A stretch of 64,000 nt of DNA from a bacterium (GTDB lineage Bacteria > Bacillota > Bacilli > Lactobacillales > Streptococcaceae). Under the pieces are notes generated by a model. That model ran no database searches, had not been told where the DNA came from, and saw only the letters and a program-made list of their open reading frames with translations. The stretch lies in assembly GCA_905221385.1 (NCBI GenBank), contig CAJNCV010000004.1, positions 81,121 to 145,120 of the forward strand. The letters are read 5' to 3'. This document shows, in pieces, positions 45,238 through 53,489 of this stretch. How positions within the stretch are numbered: the stretch's first letter is position 1; each line of letters opens with the position of its first letter. Position numbers and translations under genes: made by a program.

Positions 45238-46291
45238 ACGTGTGCAAGCATTTCTAGCTAAAATGCAAGAAAAAGAACTAGATGGCATCATCATCAACAA
45301 CCTTAAAAATGTTTACTACTTGACTGGTTTTTGGGGCTCAAACGGAACAGTCTTCATCAGCCGTGACCGTCAGGTCTTGGTGACAGACTCTCGCTATATC
45401 ATTGCAGCTAAGCAAGAAGTAACAGGTTTTGAGATTGTGGCTGACCGTGATGAATTGGCTGTCATTGCAGGCATTGTTAAGGATATGGGCTTGTCTCGAA
45501 TCGGTTTTGAAGACGAGATTTCGGTCTCTTATTACCACCGTATGCAGGCTGCTTTTGCAGGGATTGACTTGCTTCCGCAGACTCAGTTTGTTGAAGCGCT
45601 TCGTATGATTAAGGATGAGAAAGAGATTGAGACTATTCGTAAGGCATGTTCTATCTCTGACCAAGCTTTTCGCGATGCACTTGACTTTATCAAACCAGGA
45701 AAAACTGAGATCGAAATTGCCAACTTCCTTGATTTCCGCATGCGTGAGCTAGGAGCGGCAGGATTGTCTTTTGATACCATTTTAGCAAGTGGTATTAACT
45801 CTTCTAAACCCCATGCCCATCCAATGCACAAACCAGTGGAGCTGGGAGAAGCCATTACTATGGACTTCGGCTGTCTCTACGACCACTATGTCAGCGATAT
45901 GACACGGACCATCTACCTCGGTCATGTCAGTGACGAGCAAGCAGAAATCTACAACACAGTTTTGAAGGCCAACCAAGCTCTGATTGATCAAGCTAAGGCA
46001 GGATTAGGTTTCCGCGACTTTGACAAAATCCCTCGTGATATTATCATCGAGGCAGGCTATGGAGAATACTTTACACATGGTATCGGACACGGTATCGGAC
46101 TGGACATCCACGAAGAACCCTACTTTAGCCAAACTTCCAAAGAAGTCATTAAATCTGGTATGGTCTTGACTGATGAACCGGGCATTTATATTGAGGGTAA
46201 ATACGGGGTTCGTATTGAAGATGATATCCTAATTACAGATAACGGTTGTGAGTTATTGACACTTGCTCCAAAAGAATTGATTGTTATCTAA
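45230..46291 (+). CDS. Xaa-Pro dipeptidase / M24 aminopeptidase
   Basis: This 353-aa M24 metallopeptidase has an N-terminal creatinase-type domain and a C-terminal pita-bread fold with metal ligands in [16 protein letters not shown] (two Asp), [14 protein letters not shown] (His), TDEPGIYI (Glu) and VRIEDDI (Glu). It cleaves peptides with proline in second position. It is translationally coupled to uvrA, an order conserved in pneumococcus (pepP/pepQ naming varies). Confidence 0.92.
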   Translation: MNKRVQAFLAKMQEKELDGIIINNLKNVYYLTGFWGSNGTVFISRDRQVLVTDSRYIIAAKQEVTGFEIVADRDELAVIAGIVKDMGLSRIGFEDEISVSYYHRMQAAFAGIDLLPQTQFVEALRMIKDEKEIETIRKACSISDQAFRDALDFIKPGKTEIEIANFLDFRMRELGAAGLSFDTILASGINSSKPHAHPMHKPVELGEAITMDFGCLYDHYVSDMTRTIYLGHVSDEQAEIYNTVLKANQALIDQAKAGLGFRDFDKIPRDIIIEAGYGEYFTHGIGHGIGLDIHEEPYFSQTSKEVIKSGMVLTDEPGIYIEGKYGVRIEDDILITDNGCELLTLAPKELIVI

Positions 46292-46307
46292 AAAATGAGA
46301 TAAATCG

Positions 46308-46336
46308 TTGACTTTTATATTTTAAAGGTTTATACT
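46308..46336 (+). promoter_or_regulatory. Promoter of the mgtA transcript
   Basis: TTGACT and TATACT are 17 bp apart, 15 bp after the peptidase stop. Transcription would start about 46343, immediately before the M-box. Confidence 0.8.
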
Positions 46337-46343
46337 GATAGAC

Positions 46344-46490
46344 GAAAACGGTAGGTGAGGCTACCATAGGGATACGGATGACTACCGCAAAGCAGTGGAG
46401 ACACTACTCGTTGGTCAACAGTCCTGGTCGTGAAGGCCAAGACTAAGCTCATTTCATTGCCCTATGGAGTTAAAGCTTGAACGAAAAACA
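46344..46490 (+). ncRNA. M-box (ykoK) magnesium riboswitch
   Basis: Conserved M-box segments appear in order: GGTAGGTGAGGCTACC, GGATACGGATGACTACCGC, GGTCAACAG, then CCTATGGAGTTAAAGC at the 3' end. These are the P1-P6 signature pieces of the Mg2+-sensing aptamer. A terminator follows, so high Mg2+ should stop transcription before the P-ATPase gene. Confidence 0.92.
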
Positions 46491-46505
46491 GATAATTAGT
46501 TTTTT

Positions 46506-46534
46506 AATCCTGCCATTTTATGGCAGGATTTTCT
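46506..46534 (+). terminator. M-box expression-platform terminator
   Basis: AATCCTGCCA-ttttA-TGGCAGGATT forms the stem, followed by TTTT, 16 bp after the aptamer. It is upstream of the leader ORF and the mgtA gene. Confidence 0.88.
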
Positions 46535-46565
46535 ACTGTTTTAGAATAGGGAAAGGAGACAGACG

Positions 46566-46637
46566 ATGCAAATTGACGACCACCCAGAACCGCACATACA
46601 CAGCCAATCGCTGATTTGTGTCGTTCTGCTCTTATAA
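46566..46637 (+). CDS. Short leader ORF (23 aa), MgtL-like
   Basis: The ORF begins ATG CAA ATT GAC GAC CAC CCA GAA CCG and encodes MQIDDHPEPHIH followed by a hydrophobic end (SLICVVLLL). It has an excellent ribosome site (AAAGGAGAC, 7 bp spacing), better than many real genes here. The acidic residues alternating with proline at the N-terminus resemble E. coli/Salmonella MgtL, which destabilises ribosomes at low Mg2+. Its 3' half forms one arm of a hairpin that competes with a hairpin next to the mgtA start. Translation and function are inferred; no known homologue is recalled. Confidence 0.6.
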   Translation: MQIDDHPEPHIHSQSLICVVLLL

Positions 46638-46658
46638 AGTGATTGGTCTCTGTGTATG
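46595..46658 (+). promoter_or_regulatory. Leader hairpin 1 (overlaps leader ORF)
   Basis: CATACACAG (46595-46603) plus CCAATC (46604-46609) pair with GATTGG (46641-46646) and CTGTGTATG (46650-46658), with a 3-nt bulge. The 5' arm lies inside the leader ORF, so a translating ribosome would disrupt it. Confidence 0.7.
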
Positions 46659-46676
46659 AAACACCTCATTCATACA
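46653..46676 (+). promoter_or_regulatory. Leader hairpin 2 (competes with hairpin 1)
   Basis: TGTATGAA (46653-46660) pairs with TTCATACA (46669-46676), a perfect 8-bp stem with an 8-nt loop, 4 nt before the mgtA ribosome site AGGAG. It uses the same TGTATG strand as hairpin 1, so the two cannot coexist. Confidence 0.7.
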
Positions 46677-46690
46677 GATAGGAGAAACCA

Positions 46691-49351
46691 ATGAAAACTA
46701 CAAAAGAAAGATTAGCAACAGCTATTCACACACCTTTAAACGAAACTCTATCTTTTTACAAGACAAGTCTAACAGGCTTGACGGAGGAGCAGGTGGAGAA
46801 AAATCGTGATCTCTATGGCGAAAATACCATCACCAAGGGTCAAGAAGACAGTATCTTCAAAAAGATTTACGAATCCATTATCAATCCATTCACCATCATC
46901 CTCCTGGTCATCGCTATGATTTCCATGGTGACCAATGTCTGGTTGGCGAAGCCTGGACAAGAAGATCCGACGACCTCTATCATCATCGTTGTTCTAGTCC
47001 TCATTTCTGGTGGCATACGCTTTGTCCAAGAATTACGGAGTGACAAGGCTGCGACCAATCTATCAAAAATGATTGTGAACACAGCCACAGTTATTCGCGA
47101 AGGCCAGAGTTTAGAGGTCGCAATTGAAGATTTGGTCGTTGGAGATATGGTCAAGTTGAGTGCTGGGGATATGATTCCAGCAGACCTCCTTTTGATTGAA
47201 TCACGTGATTTCTTTGTTCAACAGTCGGGCTTGACAGGCGAAAGTGACTCGGTTGAAAAACTGGCCTTGTCAAAAATGAGTCAGTCAAATTTTGATAGTC
47301 TGCTAGAAGCAGAAGCGCTCGCCTTTATGGGAACCAATGTGATATCAGGAAGTGCCAAGGCTTTGATTCTAGCAGTCGGTGATGACACCATGATGGGGGA
47401 AATAGAGCAGACTCTCAATACTTATGACGAGCCCACCTCTTTCGAACGGGATATGAACAGTATCTCCTGGCTCTTGATCCGTTTGATGTTAGTCATGGTC
47501 CCTATCGTATTTCTTTCTAACGGTTTGACGGATGGAGATTGGTTAGAGGCTGGCGTCTTTGCCTTGAGTGTGGGCGTGGGGCTTACACCTGAAATGCTTC
47601 CTATGATCATCACGGCTAGTCTAGCAAAAGGCTCCATTATCATGGCCAAGGAAAAAGTCGTCATTAAAAAACTCAATGCCATTCAAGATCTAGGTGCTAT
47701 TGATATCCTGTGTACGGATAAAACAGGAACCCTTACCCAAGACGAAATTGTCCTTGAATATCCTTTGGATATACATGGGGATTTGGATTTGTCTGTGTTG
47801 AGACGTGCCTATCTCAATTCCTATTTTCAAACAGGTTTGAAAAACTTGATGGACCGTGCCATTATCAGTAGAACTGAAAAAGAAGCTAAAGAACACGCTA
47901 TTCTACAAAATTTGGATACTAGCTTCCAAAAAATCGATGAACTTCCATTTGACTTTGAACGCAGACGGATGAGTGTCATCGTCAAGGATGAAAACGAAGT
48001 TGTTAGTTTGGTAACCAAGGGTGCCCTAGAGGAAATGCTTGCGATTTCAACCCATGTGGAATATCAAGATCAGATTAGCCCTCTGACGGATGATATCCGA
48101 GTGGAAATTTTAAAAGAAGTAGACCAACTCAATCAACAGGGCTTGCGAGTCTTGGGAGTCGCCTATAAAACAGGCCTCAAAGAAGGTTTTGCTTATTCTG
48201 TTGAAGATGAAAAAGAGATGATTCTAACAGGATATCTTGCCTTCCTAGATCCACCAAAACCATCTGCAGCCCCTGCTATCCAAGCTCTATTAGAGTATGG
48301 TGTTCAAACCAAGATCTTGACGGGGGATAATGAGAAGGTAACCCAAGCAGTATGCGAAAAAGTTGGTTTAGATGTTGATCAAATCTTGTTGGGCTCTGAT
48401 ATTGACGCTATGACGGACGAAGAGTTGGCCCAAGCAGTTGAGAAGGTGACTGTCTTTGCTAAACTCTCTCCGGATCAAAAAGCACGAATCATTTTACAAA
48501 TCAAATCTAATGGACATTGTGTCGGCTATATGGGAGATGGGATCAATGATGCCCCTTCTATGAAAGTAGCAGATGTTGGGATTTCTGTTGATACAGCAGT
48601 AGATATTGCCAAAGAGACAGCTGATGTCATTTTGCTGGATAAGGATTTGATGGTGCTTGAAAAAGGTCTGGTTGAAGGACGCAAAGTCTATGCCAATATG
48701 ACCAAATATATCAAGATGACGGTCAGCTCTAATTTCGGGAATATTCTTTCACTCTTAGTGTCTGGTATCTTTTTACCTTTCCTCCCTATGGCTCCGATTC
48801 ACTTGATTGTGTTAAACCTAGTCTATGATCTTTCTTGCATCGCCTTGCCATTTGATAATGTGGATGAAGACTTTTTGAAGCATCCTCATAAGTGGGAAGC
48901 CAAGTCCATTACTCGCTTTATGATTTGGATGGGTCCGATTTCTTCTGTCTTTGATATTTTGACCTTTATCTTGCTCTATTTTGTCATTGTCCCAATGACG
49001 ACAGGTCATGCTTATGTTCACGGAGCAGAGTCTGCAACGGGCTTTATCATCCTGTTCCAGACAGGTTGGTTCATTGAATCCATGTGGTCCCAAACTATGG
49101 TCATCCATATGCTTCGCTCAGCAAAACTCCCTTTCTTACAAAGCCGTCCGTCATGGTTGGTTCTTGGGACAACCTTGCTAGCAGCTAGTTTTGTGACCTT
49201 CCTTCCCTATTCTGCAATTGCTAACCTCCTTCGTTTAACCCCTTTGAAACCAATTTATTTCCTCTTTTTGCTTTTGATAATTATTCTTTATATGATAAGT
49301 GTTACAATTGTGAAACGAATCTATATCAAAAAATTTAGAAGTTGGTTATAA
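46691..49351 (+). CDS. mgtA: MgtA-type magnesium-importing P-type ATPase
   Basis: This 886-aa P-type ATPase of the Mg2+ import class (P3B) has an actuator loop TGES, the phosphorylation site CTDKTGTLTQ with D343, KGA in the nucleotide domain, the TGDN hinge and GDGINDAPSMK. About ten membrane helices are present. The M-box upstream strongly supports a magnesium role, with import under Mg2+ limitation. CorA, a constitutive-type Mg2+ channel, is 5 kb away. AGGAG precedes the ATG. Confidence 0.93.
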   Translation: MKTTKERLATAIHTPLNETLSFYKTSLTGLTEEQVEKNRDLYGENTITKGQEDSIFKKIYESIINPFTIILLVIAMISMVTNVWLAKPGQEDPTTSIIIVVLVLISGGIRFVQELRSDKAATNLSKMIVNTATVIREGQSLEVAIEDLVVGDMVKLSAGDMIPADLLLIESRDFFVQQSGLTGESDSVEKLALSKMSQSNFDSLLEAEALAFMGTNVISGSAKALILAVGDDTMMGEIEQTLNTYDEPTSFERDMNSISWLLIRLMLVMVPIVFLSNGLTDGDWLEAGVFALSVGVGLTPEMLPMIITASLAKGSIIMAKEKVVIKKLNAIQDLGAIDILCTDKTGTLTQDEIVLEYPLDIHGDLDLSVLRRAYLNSYFQTGLKNLMDRAIISRTEKEAKEHAILQNLDTSFQKIDELPFDFERRRMSVIVKDENEVVSLVTKGALEEMLAISTHVEYQDQISPLTDDIRVEILKEVDQLNQQGLRVLGVAYKTGLKEGFAYSVEDEKEMILTGYLAFLDPPKPSAAPAIQALLEYGVQTKILTGDNEKVTQAVCEKVGLDVDQILLGSDIDAMTDEELAQAVEKVTVFAKLSPDQKARIILQIKSNGHCVGYMGDGINDAPSMKVADVGISVDTAVDIAKETADVILLDKDLMVLEKGLVEGRKVYANMTKYIKMTVSSNFGNILSLLVSGIFLPFLPMAPIHLIVLNLVYDLSCIALPFDNVDEDFLKHPHKWEAKSITRFMIWMGPISSVFDILTFILLYFVIVPMTTGHAYVHGAESATGFIILFQTGWFIESMWSQTMVIHMLRSAKLPFLQSRPSWLVLGTTLLAASFVTFLPYSAIANLLRLTPLKPIYFLFLLLIIILYMISVTIVKRIYIKKFRSWL

Positions 49352-49435
49352 ATTGAATTTGTCAAGAAAAAAGTACGAAAATTGCGAAAAAAGTTAAATT
49401 TTTTTAAAAATAGGTCGCAAGTCGGATGCTTTTTA

Positions 49436-49444
49436 TGGTATAAT
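49436..49444 (+). promoter_or_regulatory. Extended -10 promoter of spx
   Basis: TGGTATAAT is a consensus extended -10, 42 bp before the spx start. No strong -35 is visible, as is common for extended -10 promoters. Confidence 0.6.
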
Positions 49445-49485
49445 AGACTAAACTGATAGTAACATGTAGCGAAAGGGGTAGGTAC

Positions 49486-49884
49486 ATGATCAAAATTTAT
49501 ACAGTCTCAAGTTGTACTAGCTGTAAAAAAGCGAAAACCTGGCTCAATGCCCACCAGTTAAGTTATAAAGAACAAAATCTCGGTAAAGAAGGAATTACAA
49601 GAGAAGAGTTATTAGATATTCTCACGAAAACAGATAATGGAATTGCCAGTATCGTTTCGTCAAAAAACCGCTACGCTAAGGCACTTGGAGTTGACATCGA
49701 GGATTTGAGTGTCAATGAAGTGCTCAACTTAATCATGGAAACACCACGGATCTTAAAGAGTCCGATTCTCGTGGATGAGAAGCGTCTGCAAGTTGGCTAT
49801 AAAGAGGATGATATCCGTGCTTTCTTACCACGCTCTGTCCGTAATGTAGAAAATGCAGAAGCACGTTTGCGTGCAGCTCTATAA
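49486..49884 (+). CDS. spxA: Spx-family transcriptional regulator
   Basis: This 132-aa ArsC-fold protein has the redox switch C10-T-S-C13 near the N-terminus. It binds the RNA polymerase alpha subunit and alters transcription under thiol/oxidative stress. The C-terminal RPIL/K..-type motif is represented by TPRILKSPILVDEKRLQVGY. The position next to DUF1307, ireB and ruvX genes matches what I recall as pneumococcal SpxA1, but paralogue assignment is tentative. GAAAGGGG precedes the ATG. Confidence 0.9.
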   Translation: MIKIYTVSSCTSCKKAKTWLNAHQLSYKEQNLGKEGITREELLDILTKTDNGIASIVSSKNRYAKALGVDIEDLSVNEVLNLIMETPRILKSPILVDEKRLQVGYKEDDIRAFLPRSVRNVENAEARLRAAL

Positions 49885-49888
49885 ACGT

Positions 49889-49925
49889 CAAGGCTGGGGG
49901 ATTTCCTAGCCTTGTTCGTTTTTTA
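49889..49925 (+). terminator. Terminator after spx
   Basis: CAAGGCTgGG and CCtAGCCTTG form a stem followed by TTCGTTTTTT. Confidence 0.75.
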
Positions 49926-49948
49926 ATCTAATAATCATGTGAGGAAAT

Positions 49949-50518
49949 ATGAAAAAAATAGTCATCAGCACAGCGGTTCTTCTTCTCCTGCTTGCAGGAT
50001 GTGGGCAAAAGAAGGGAACAACTGCCACTTCAAAAACATCATCAGAAGATCTCCAGTCCACTCTGCCAGTTTTGGAAAATGCAGAAAAGAACACGGTTGT
50101 GACCAAAACCTTGCTTCTCCCTGAGTCAGAAGGAGGTGTCAAACAAACTCAAACAATTACTTATAGAGGAAAGCAATTTTTAAAATTGGTCATCCGACAG
50201 ACGCGACCAATAAGTGAAGAAATGAAGTCTTTTATTGCTGATCATGGTCTTGAAGCTACAAAGAAAGCCTTCGCAGAAGCGGAGAAGAAAGATGAAAGTC
50301 TCCAAGAAGCACGTAAGTTAGAAGGTTTTACGGTTGAGACTCAGTTACTCAGCGAGACAGAAATTCAGACTACAACAACTTATGATTTTCAAATTTTAGA
50401 TGTCAAAAAGGCGGCGCAAGTAGAATATCTAAAGAATATTGGCTTAGAGACTCTTTTGAAAAATGAACCAAGCCAATATATCGAAGATAGAATAGCAAAC
50501 GGAGCGACAGAACAATAG
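49949..50518 (+). CDS. DUF1307 (YehR-like) lipoprotein
   Basis: This 189-aa lipoprotein has signal peptide KKIVISTAVLLLLLAGC with the lipid-carrying cysteine at residue 13-14. The rest is the DUF1307/YehR fold (EGGVKQTQTITYRGKQFLKLVIRQTRPIS). Its function is unknown. The last five codons and stop are repeated 2,180 bp downstream, where they mark the left edge of a duplicated segment. Confidence 0.85.
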   Translation: MKKIVISTAVLLLLLAGCGQKKGTTATSKTSSEDLQSTLPVLENAEKNTVVTKTLLLPESEGGVKQTQTITYRGKQFLKLVIRQTRPISEEMKSFIADHGLEATKKAFAEAEKKDESLQEARKLEGFTVETQLLSETEIQTTTTYDFQILDVKKAAQVEYLKNIGLETLLKNEPSQYIEDRIANGATEQ

Positions 50519-50545
50519 AAAATCCAAATAAATAGACTTACTTAA

Positions 50546-50574
50546 TTGTGGAACGTAAGGGAATATGCTTTAAT
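50546..50574 (+). promoter_or_regulatory. ireB promoter, copy 1
   Basis: TTGTGG and TTTAAT are 17 bp apart, with TG one base before the -10 (extended -10). The copy downstream has the stronger TATAAT. Confidence 0.6.
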
Positions 50575-50604
50575 AGTACTATTCTAAGGAAAGAGGGTGT
50601 TAGA

Positions 50605-50871
50605 ATGGGATTTACTGAAGAAACTGTACGGTTTAAATTGGATGATTCCAATAAGAAAGAAATTAGCGAAACCTTGACAGATGTCTATGCTTCTCTGAAT
50701 GAAAAAGGCTACAATCCAATCAATCAGATTGTGGGTTATGTATTGAGTGGAGACCCTGCCTACGTTCCTCGATACAATAATGCACGAAATCAAATCCGTA
50801 AGTACGAGCGTGATGAAATTGTTGAAGAATTGGTGCGCTATTACCTTAAAGGACAAGGAGTCGATCTATAA
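50605..50871 (+). CDS. ireB: IreB family regulatory phosphoprotein, copy 1
   Basis: This 88-aa protein of the UPF0297/IreB family ([20 protein letters not shown]...) is a known substrate of the Stk/IreK serine-threonine kinase in enterococci, where it affects cephalosporin resistance. It also has the [20 protein letters not shown] signature. The ATG at 50605 follows AAAGAGGGTG. It is nearly identical to the second copy (one residue, E for D). It lies 3 bp upstream of ruvX. Confidence 0.92.
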   Translation: MGFTEETVRFKLDDSNKKEISETLTDVYASLNEKGYNPINQIVGYVLSGDPAYVPRYNNARNQIRKYERDEIVEELVRYYLKGQGVDL

Positions 50872-50874
50872 TCT

Positions 50875-51294
50875 ATGAGAATTATGGGATTGGACGTTGG
50901 TTCAAAAACGGTAGGCGTTGCCATTAGTGACCCACTAGGTTTTACGGCTCAAGGACTTGAAATCATCCAAATCAATGAGGAACAGGGTCAGTTTGGTTTT
51001 GACCGCATCAAGGAATTGGTTGAGAGCTATAAGGTGGAGCGCTTTGTAGTAGGTCTGCCTAAAAACATGAACAATACCAGCGGTCCGCGAGTGGAAGCCA
51101 GTCAAGCCTACGGAGCAAAACTAGAAGAGATTTTTGGTTTACCAGTAGACTATCAGGATGAGCGTTTGACGACGGTCGCTGCGGAGCGTATGCTAATTGA
51201 GCAGGCAGACATCAGTCGCAATAAGCGAAAAAAAGTCATTGATAAATTGGCTGCTCAGCTGATTTTGCAAAATTATTTAGATAGAAAATTTTAA
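50875..51294 (+). CDS. ruvX: RuvX/YqgF family Holliday junction resolvase-like protein, copy 1
   Basis: This 139-aa RNase H-fold protein has [23 protein letters not shown] and [18 protein letters not shown], with conserved acidic residues. YqgF proteins are implicated in rRNA processing or Holliday junction resolution. It differs from the second copy in three residues (E/D, E/D and I/L). It is followed by a broken DUF1292 gene. Confidence 0.92.
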   Translation: MRIMGLDVGSKTVGVAISDPLGFTAQGLEIIQINEEQGQFGFDRIKELVESYKVERFVVGLPKNMNNTSGPRVEASQAYGAKLEEIFGLPVDYQDERLTTVAAERMLIEQADISRNKRKKVIDKLAAQLILQNYLDRKF

Positions 51295-51309
51295 AACAGA
51301 GGAGAAACT

Positions 51310-51397
51310 ATGTCACACGATCATAACCATAACCACAACCACGAAGAACGTTAATTGATTACACTAGTAGATGACCAAGGTAATGAAACCTTGTTTG
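51310..51397 (+). pseudogene. Truncated DUF1292 gene (nonsense codon, 3' end lost)
   Basis: The start and first 14 codons match the intact copy at 53490 (with one extra Asn-His repeat). The next codon is TAA where the intact gene has GAA (G to T), and homology ends about 43 bases later. The remaining two thirds of the gene is replaced by the foreign cargo. Confidence 0.9.
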
Positions 51398-51495
51398 AAA
51401 TCCTTTGTGGCATTTGGAAATGGGAAGGCTTGGAAATTAATGGTATAATAAAATTTAAGAGAAATAAAACATCATTGATTTGAGAGGTATTCACA

Positions 51496-51941
51496 TTGAT
51501 AGAAATAAGGGAAGTTGTAGAAAATAAGAAGCAGTTTTTATCGCTTTTATTATTGGCAGATGAACAAGAAGATATGATTGACAGATATATAGCAGATGGC
51601 ACAATGTATGTTTTAGACGATAATGGAGTAAAGGGCGAGTGTGTTGTCCTAAATGTGGGGAATAATACTCTTGAAATCAAAAATATCGCCATTCATCCGG
51701 ATTATCAAAGAAAAGGATACGGACAGCTTTCATTGATTTTATTATAGAGAAATACAAAGGGGAATATTCCGTATTACAAGTGGGAACGGGAGAAAGTCAG
51801 ACTACCATCCCTTTTTATGAAAAATGTGGCTTTATTCGTTCTCATATCATCAAGAATTTTTTTATAGATAATTATGAACATCCGATTTACGAAGAAGGTG
51901 TCCAATTAGTAGATATGATTTATCTAAAAATGGATTTATAA
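51496..51941 (+). pseudogene. GNAT N-acetyltransferase with a single frameshift
   Basis: Starting at TTG 51496, the frame encodes 83 aa ending in the acetyl-CoA loop IAIHPDYQRKGYG. It then shifts at about 51722, reading CAGCTTTCATTG. In the next frame it continues as AFIDFIIEKYKGEYSVLQVGTG, then IPFYEKCGFIRSH, and stops at 51939-51941. A loss of one base explains it. TGGTATAAT at 51441-51449 is a likely extended -10. The substrate is unknown. Confidence 0.8.
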
Positions 51942-51967
51942 GTCCGAGCATTAGGAGCGTGATAAAT

Positions 51968-52381
51968 ATGAAAAACCGAGAGAAGATCATTAGCTTATGG
52001 TTTGATATGTGGCTCAAACAACAAGATTTAGGAATAGACGATATATTTGCGGAAGATGTTGTTTATACTGAAAGTTGGTGTCCTAAATATGAAAATCGAG
52101 CAACTGTAAAGCATTGGTTTAATGAGTGGAATACAAGAGGAAAAGTGCTTACGTGGGATATAAAGCAGTTTTTCCATAGTGAACATCAAACAGTTGTTGA
52201 ATGGTACTTCAAAAGTAAGATGAATGATGGAAGAATAGAAGGATTTGATGGTATATCATTGGTTGAGTGGACAAAAGAGAATAAAATCAAGAAACTAAAA
52301 GAATTTGGTTGCAACATCAATCATTATAATCCTTATGAAAATAGTGAGAAACCTCAATTTAGAGATGATGGAGCTTCTTGA
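51968..52381 (+). CDS. NTF2-like (SnoaL-type) small protein
   Basis: This 137-aa protein with a cystatin-like NTF2 fold has the pattern MWLKQQDLGIDDIFAEDVVYTESWCPKYENRATVKHWF, then EWYFKSKMNDGRIEGFDGISLVEW. Such proteins are diverse in function and often occur on mobile elements of Firmicutes. The ATG at 51968 follows AGGAG by 10 bp; a GTG nine bases earlier is too close. A terminator follows. Confidence 0.7.
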   Translation: MKNREKIISLWFDMWLKQQDLGIDDIFAEDVVYTESWCPKYENRATVKHWFNEWNTRGKVLTWDIKQFFHSEHQTVVEWYFKSKMNDGRIEGFDGISLVEWTKENKIKKLKEFGCNINHYNPYENSEKPQFRDDGAS

Positions 52382-52411
52382 TTTTAGAACTAATTTCAAA
52401 ATATTGGTAAG

Positions 52412-52447
52412 AGCGATTAGAAAATAAAAAATCTAATCGCTTTTTTT
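52412..52447 (+). terminator. Terminator after the NTF2-like gene
   Basis: AGCGATTAGA and TCTAATCGCT form a perfect 10-bp stem followed by TTTTTTT. Confidence 0.9.
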
Positions 52448-52471
52448 ATTTCAACGAGGAAAGGAGAATTT

Positions 52472-52657
52472 ATGGAAGAACTGAAAAACACAGGTAAAAA
52501 AGGCATTAGCACAAAGAGAAAGATTGGAAAGACCACCTATGAGGTTGTTGTCCATTTCAATGAAAATGCAACTGAAACAATGCAAGATAAACTTACAAGA
52601 ATAATGCTGAGGGAGCTTAGGAGAAAATCGGACGAAAAAAAAGATGATTTTGATTAA
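52472..52657 (+). CDS. TnpW-like transposon-encoded small protein
   Basis: This 61-aa basic protein's core RKIGKTTYEVVVHFNENATETMQDKL is like the TnpW proteins carried by clostridial transposons and integrative elements. Its function is not defined. AAAGGAGAA precedes the ATG. It is the best evidence that the cargo came from a mobile element. Confidence 0.65.
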   Translation: MEELKNTGKKGISTKRKIGKTTYEVVVHFNENATETMQDKLTRIMLRELRRKSDEKKDDFD

Positions 52658-52725
52658 AAAATCCTTGACAAGTAGCAACAGGAGCGACAGAACAATAGAA
52701 AATCCAAATTAATAGACTGACTTAT

Positions 52726-52754
52726 TTGTAGAACGTCAGGGAATGTGCTATAAT
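52726..52754 (+). promoter_or_regulatory. ireB promoter, copy 2
   Basis: TTGTAG and TATAAT are 17 bp apart, with extended TG. This is a closer match to consensus than copy 1. Confidence 0.7.
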
Positions 52755-52784
52755 AGTACTATTCTAAGGAAAGAGGGTGTTAGA

Positions 52785-53051
52785 ATGGGATTTACTGAAG
52801 AAACTGTACGGTTTAAATTGGATGATTCCAATAAGAAAGAAATTAGCGAAACATTGACAGATGTTTATGCTTCTTTGAATGACAAGGGCTACAATCCGAT
52901 TAACCAGATCGTCGGTTATGTATTGAGTGGAGACCCTGCCTACGTTCCTCGTTACAACAATGCACGAAATCAAATCCGTAAGTATGAGCGTGATGAAATT
53001 GTTGAAGAATTGGTACGCTACTACCTTAAAGGACAAGGAGTCGATCTATAA
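52785..53051 (+). CDS. ireB: IreB family regulatory phosphoprotein, copy 2
   Basis: This 88-aa protein is the same as copy 1 except for one Asp/Glu exchange (NDKG versus NEKG). The start codon and ribosome site are conserved. It probably provides the same role in serine/threonine kinase signalling, and the two copies make the cell merodiploid for this locus. Confidence 0.92.
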
Positions 53052-53054
53052 TCT

Positions 53055-53474
53055 ATGAGAATTATGGGATTGGACGTCGGTTCAAAAACAGTAGGGGTGG
53101 CTATTAGCGATCCCCTAGGCTTCACCGCTCAGGGACTTGAAATCATCCAGATTAATGAGGATCAGGGCCAGTTTGGTTTTGATCGTATCAAGGAATTGGT
53201 TGACAGCTATAAGGTAGAACGCTTTGTAGTAGGTTTGCCAAAAAATATGAACAATACCAGCGGTCCGCGAGTAGAAGCTAGTCAGGCCTATGGAGCAAAA
53301 TTAGAAGAACTCTTTGGTTTGCCAGTAGACTATCAGGATGAGCGTTTGACAACGGTCGCTGCGGAGCGTATGTTGATTGAACAAGCAGATATCAGCCGTA
53401 ACAAGCGAAAAAAAGTCATTGATAAATTAGCTGCTCAGCTGATTTTGCAAAATTATTTAGATAGAAAATTTTAA
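53055..53474 (+). CDS. ruvX: RuvX/YqgF family protein, copy 2
   Basis: This 139-aa protein has the same motifs as copy 1. It is 15 bp upstream of the intact DUF1292 gene, so this copy retains the normal ireB-ruvX-DUF1292 operon. Confidence 0.92.
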   Translation: MRIMGLDVGSKTVGVAISDPLGFTAQGLEIIQINEDQGQFGFDRIKELVDSYKVERFVVGLPKNMNNTSGPRVEASQAYGAKLEELFGLPVDYQDERLTTVAAERMLIEQADISRNKRKKVIDKLAAQLILQNYLDRKF

Positions 53475-53489
53475 GACAGAGGAGAAACT

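Larger units (their letters stand above)
50501..51396 (+). repeat. Duplicated segment, copy 1 (ireB-ruvX-broken DUF1292)
   Basis: This segment runs from GGAGCGACAG at the end of the DUF1307 gene to the early part of the DUF1292 gene. It recurs at 52681-53580 with many, mostly synonymous, differences (roughly one in fifteen bases by eye). Similarity stops abruptly at the right edge. Confidence 0.92.
51398..52680. mobile_element. Foreign cargo between the two duplicated segments
   Basis: This segment of about 1.28 kb is AT-rich and carries a frameshifted acetyltransferase, an NTF2-like gene and a TnpW-like gene, none of which belongs to the conserved streptococcal order. No transposase or clear inverted repeats are present. 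It appears to be a remnant brought in with the duplicated flank. Confidence 0.6.
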
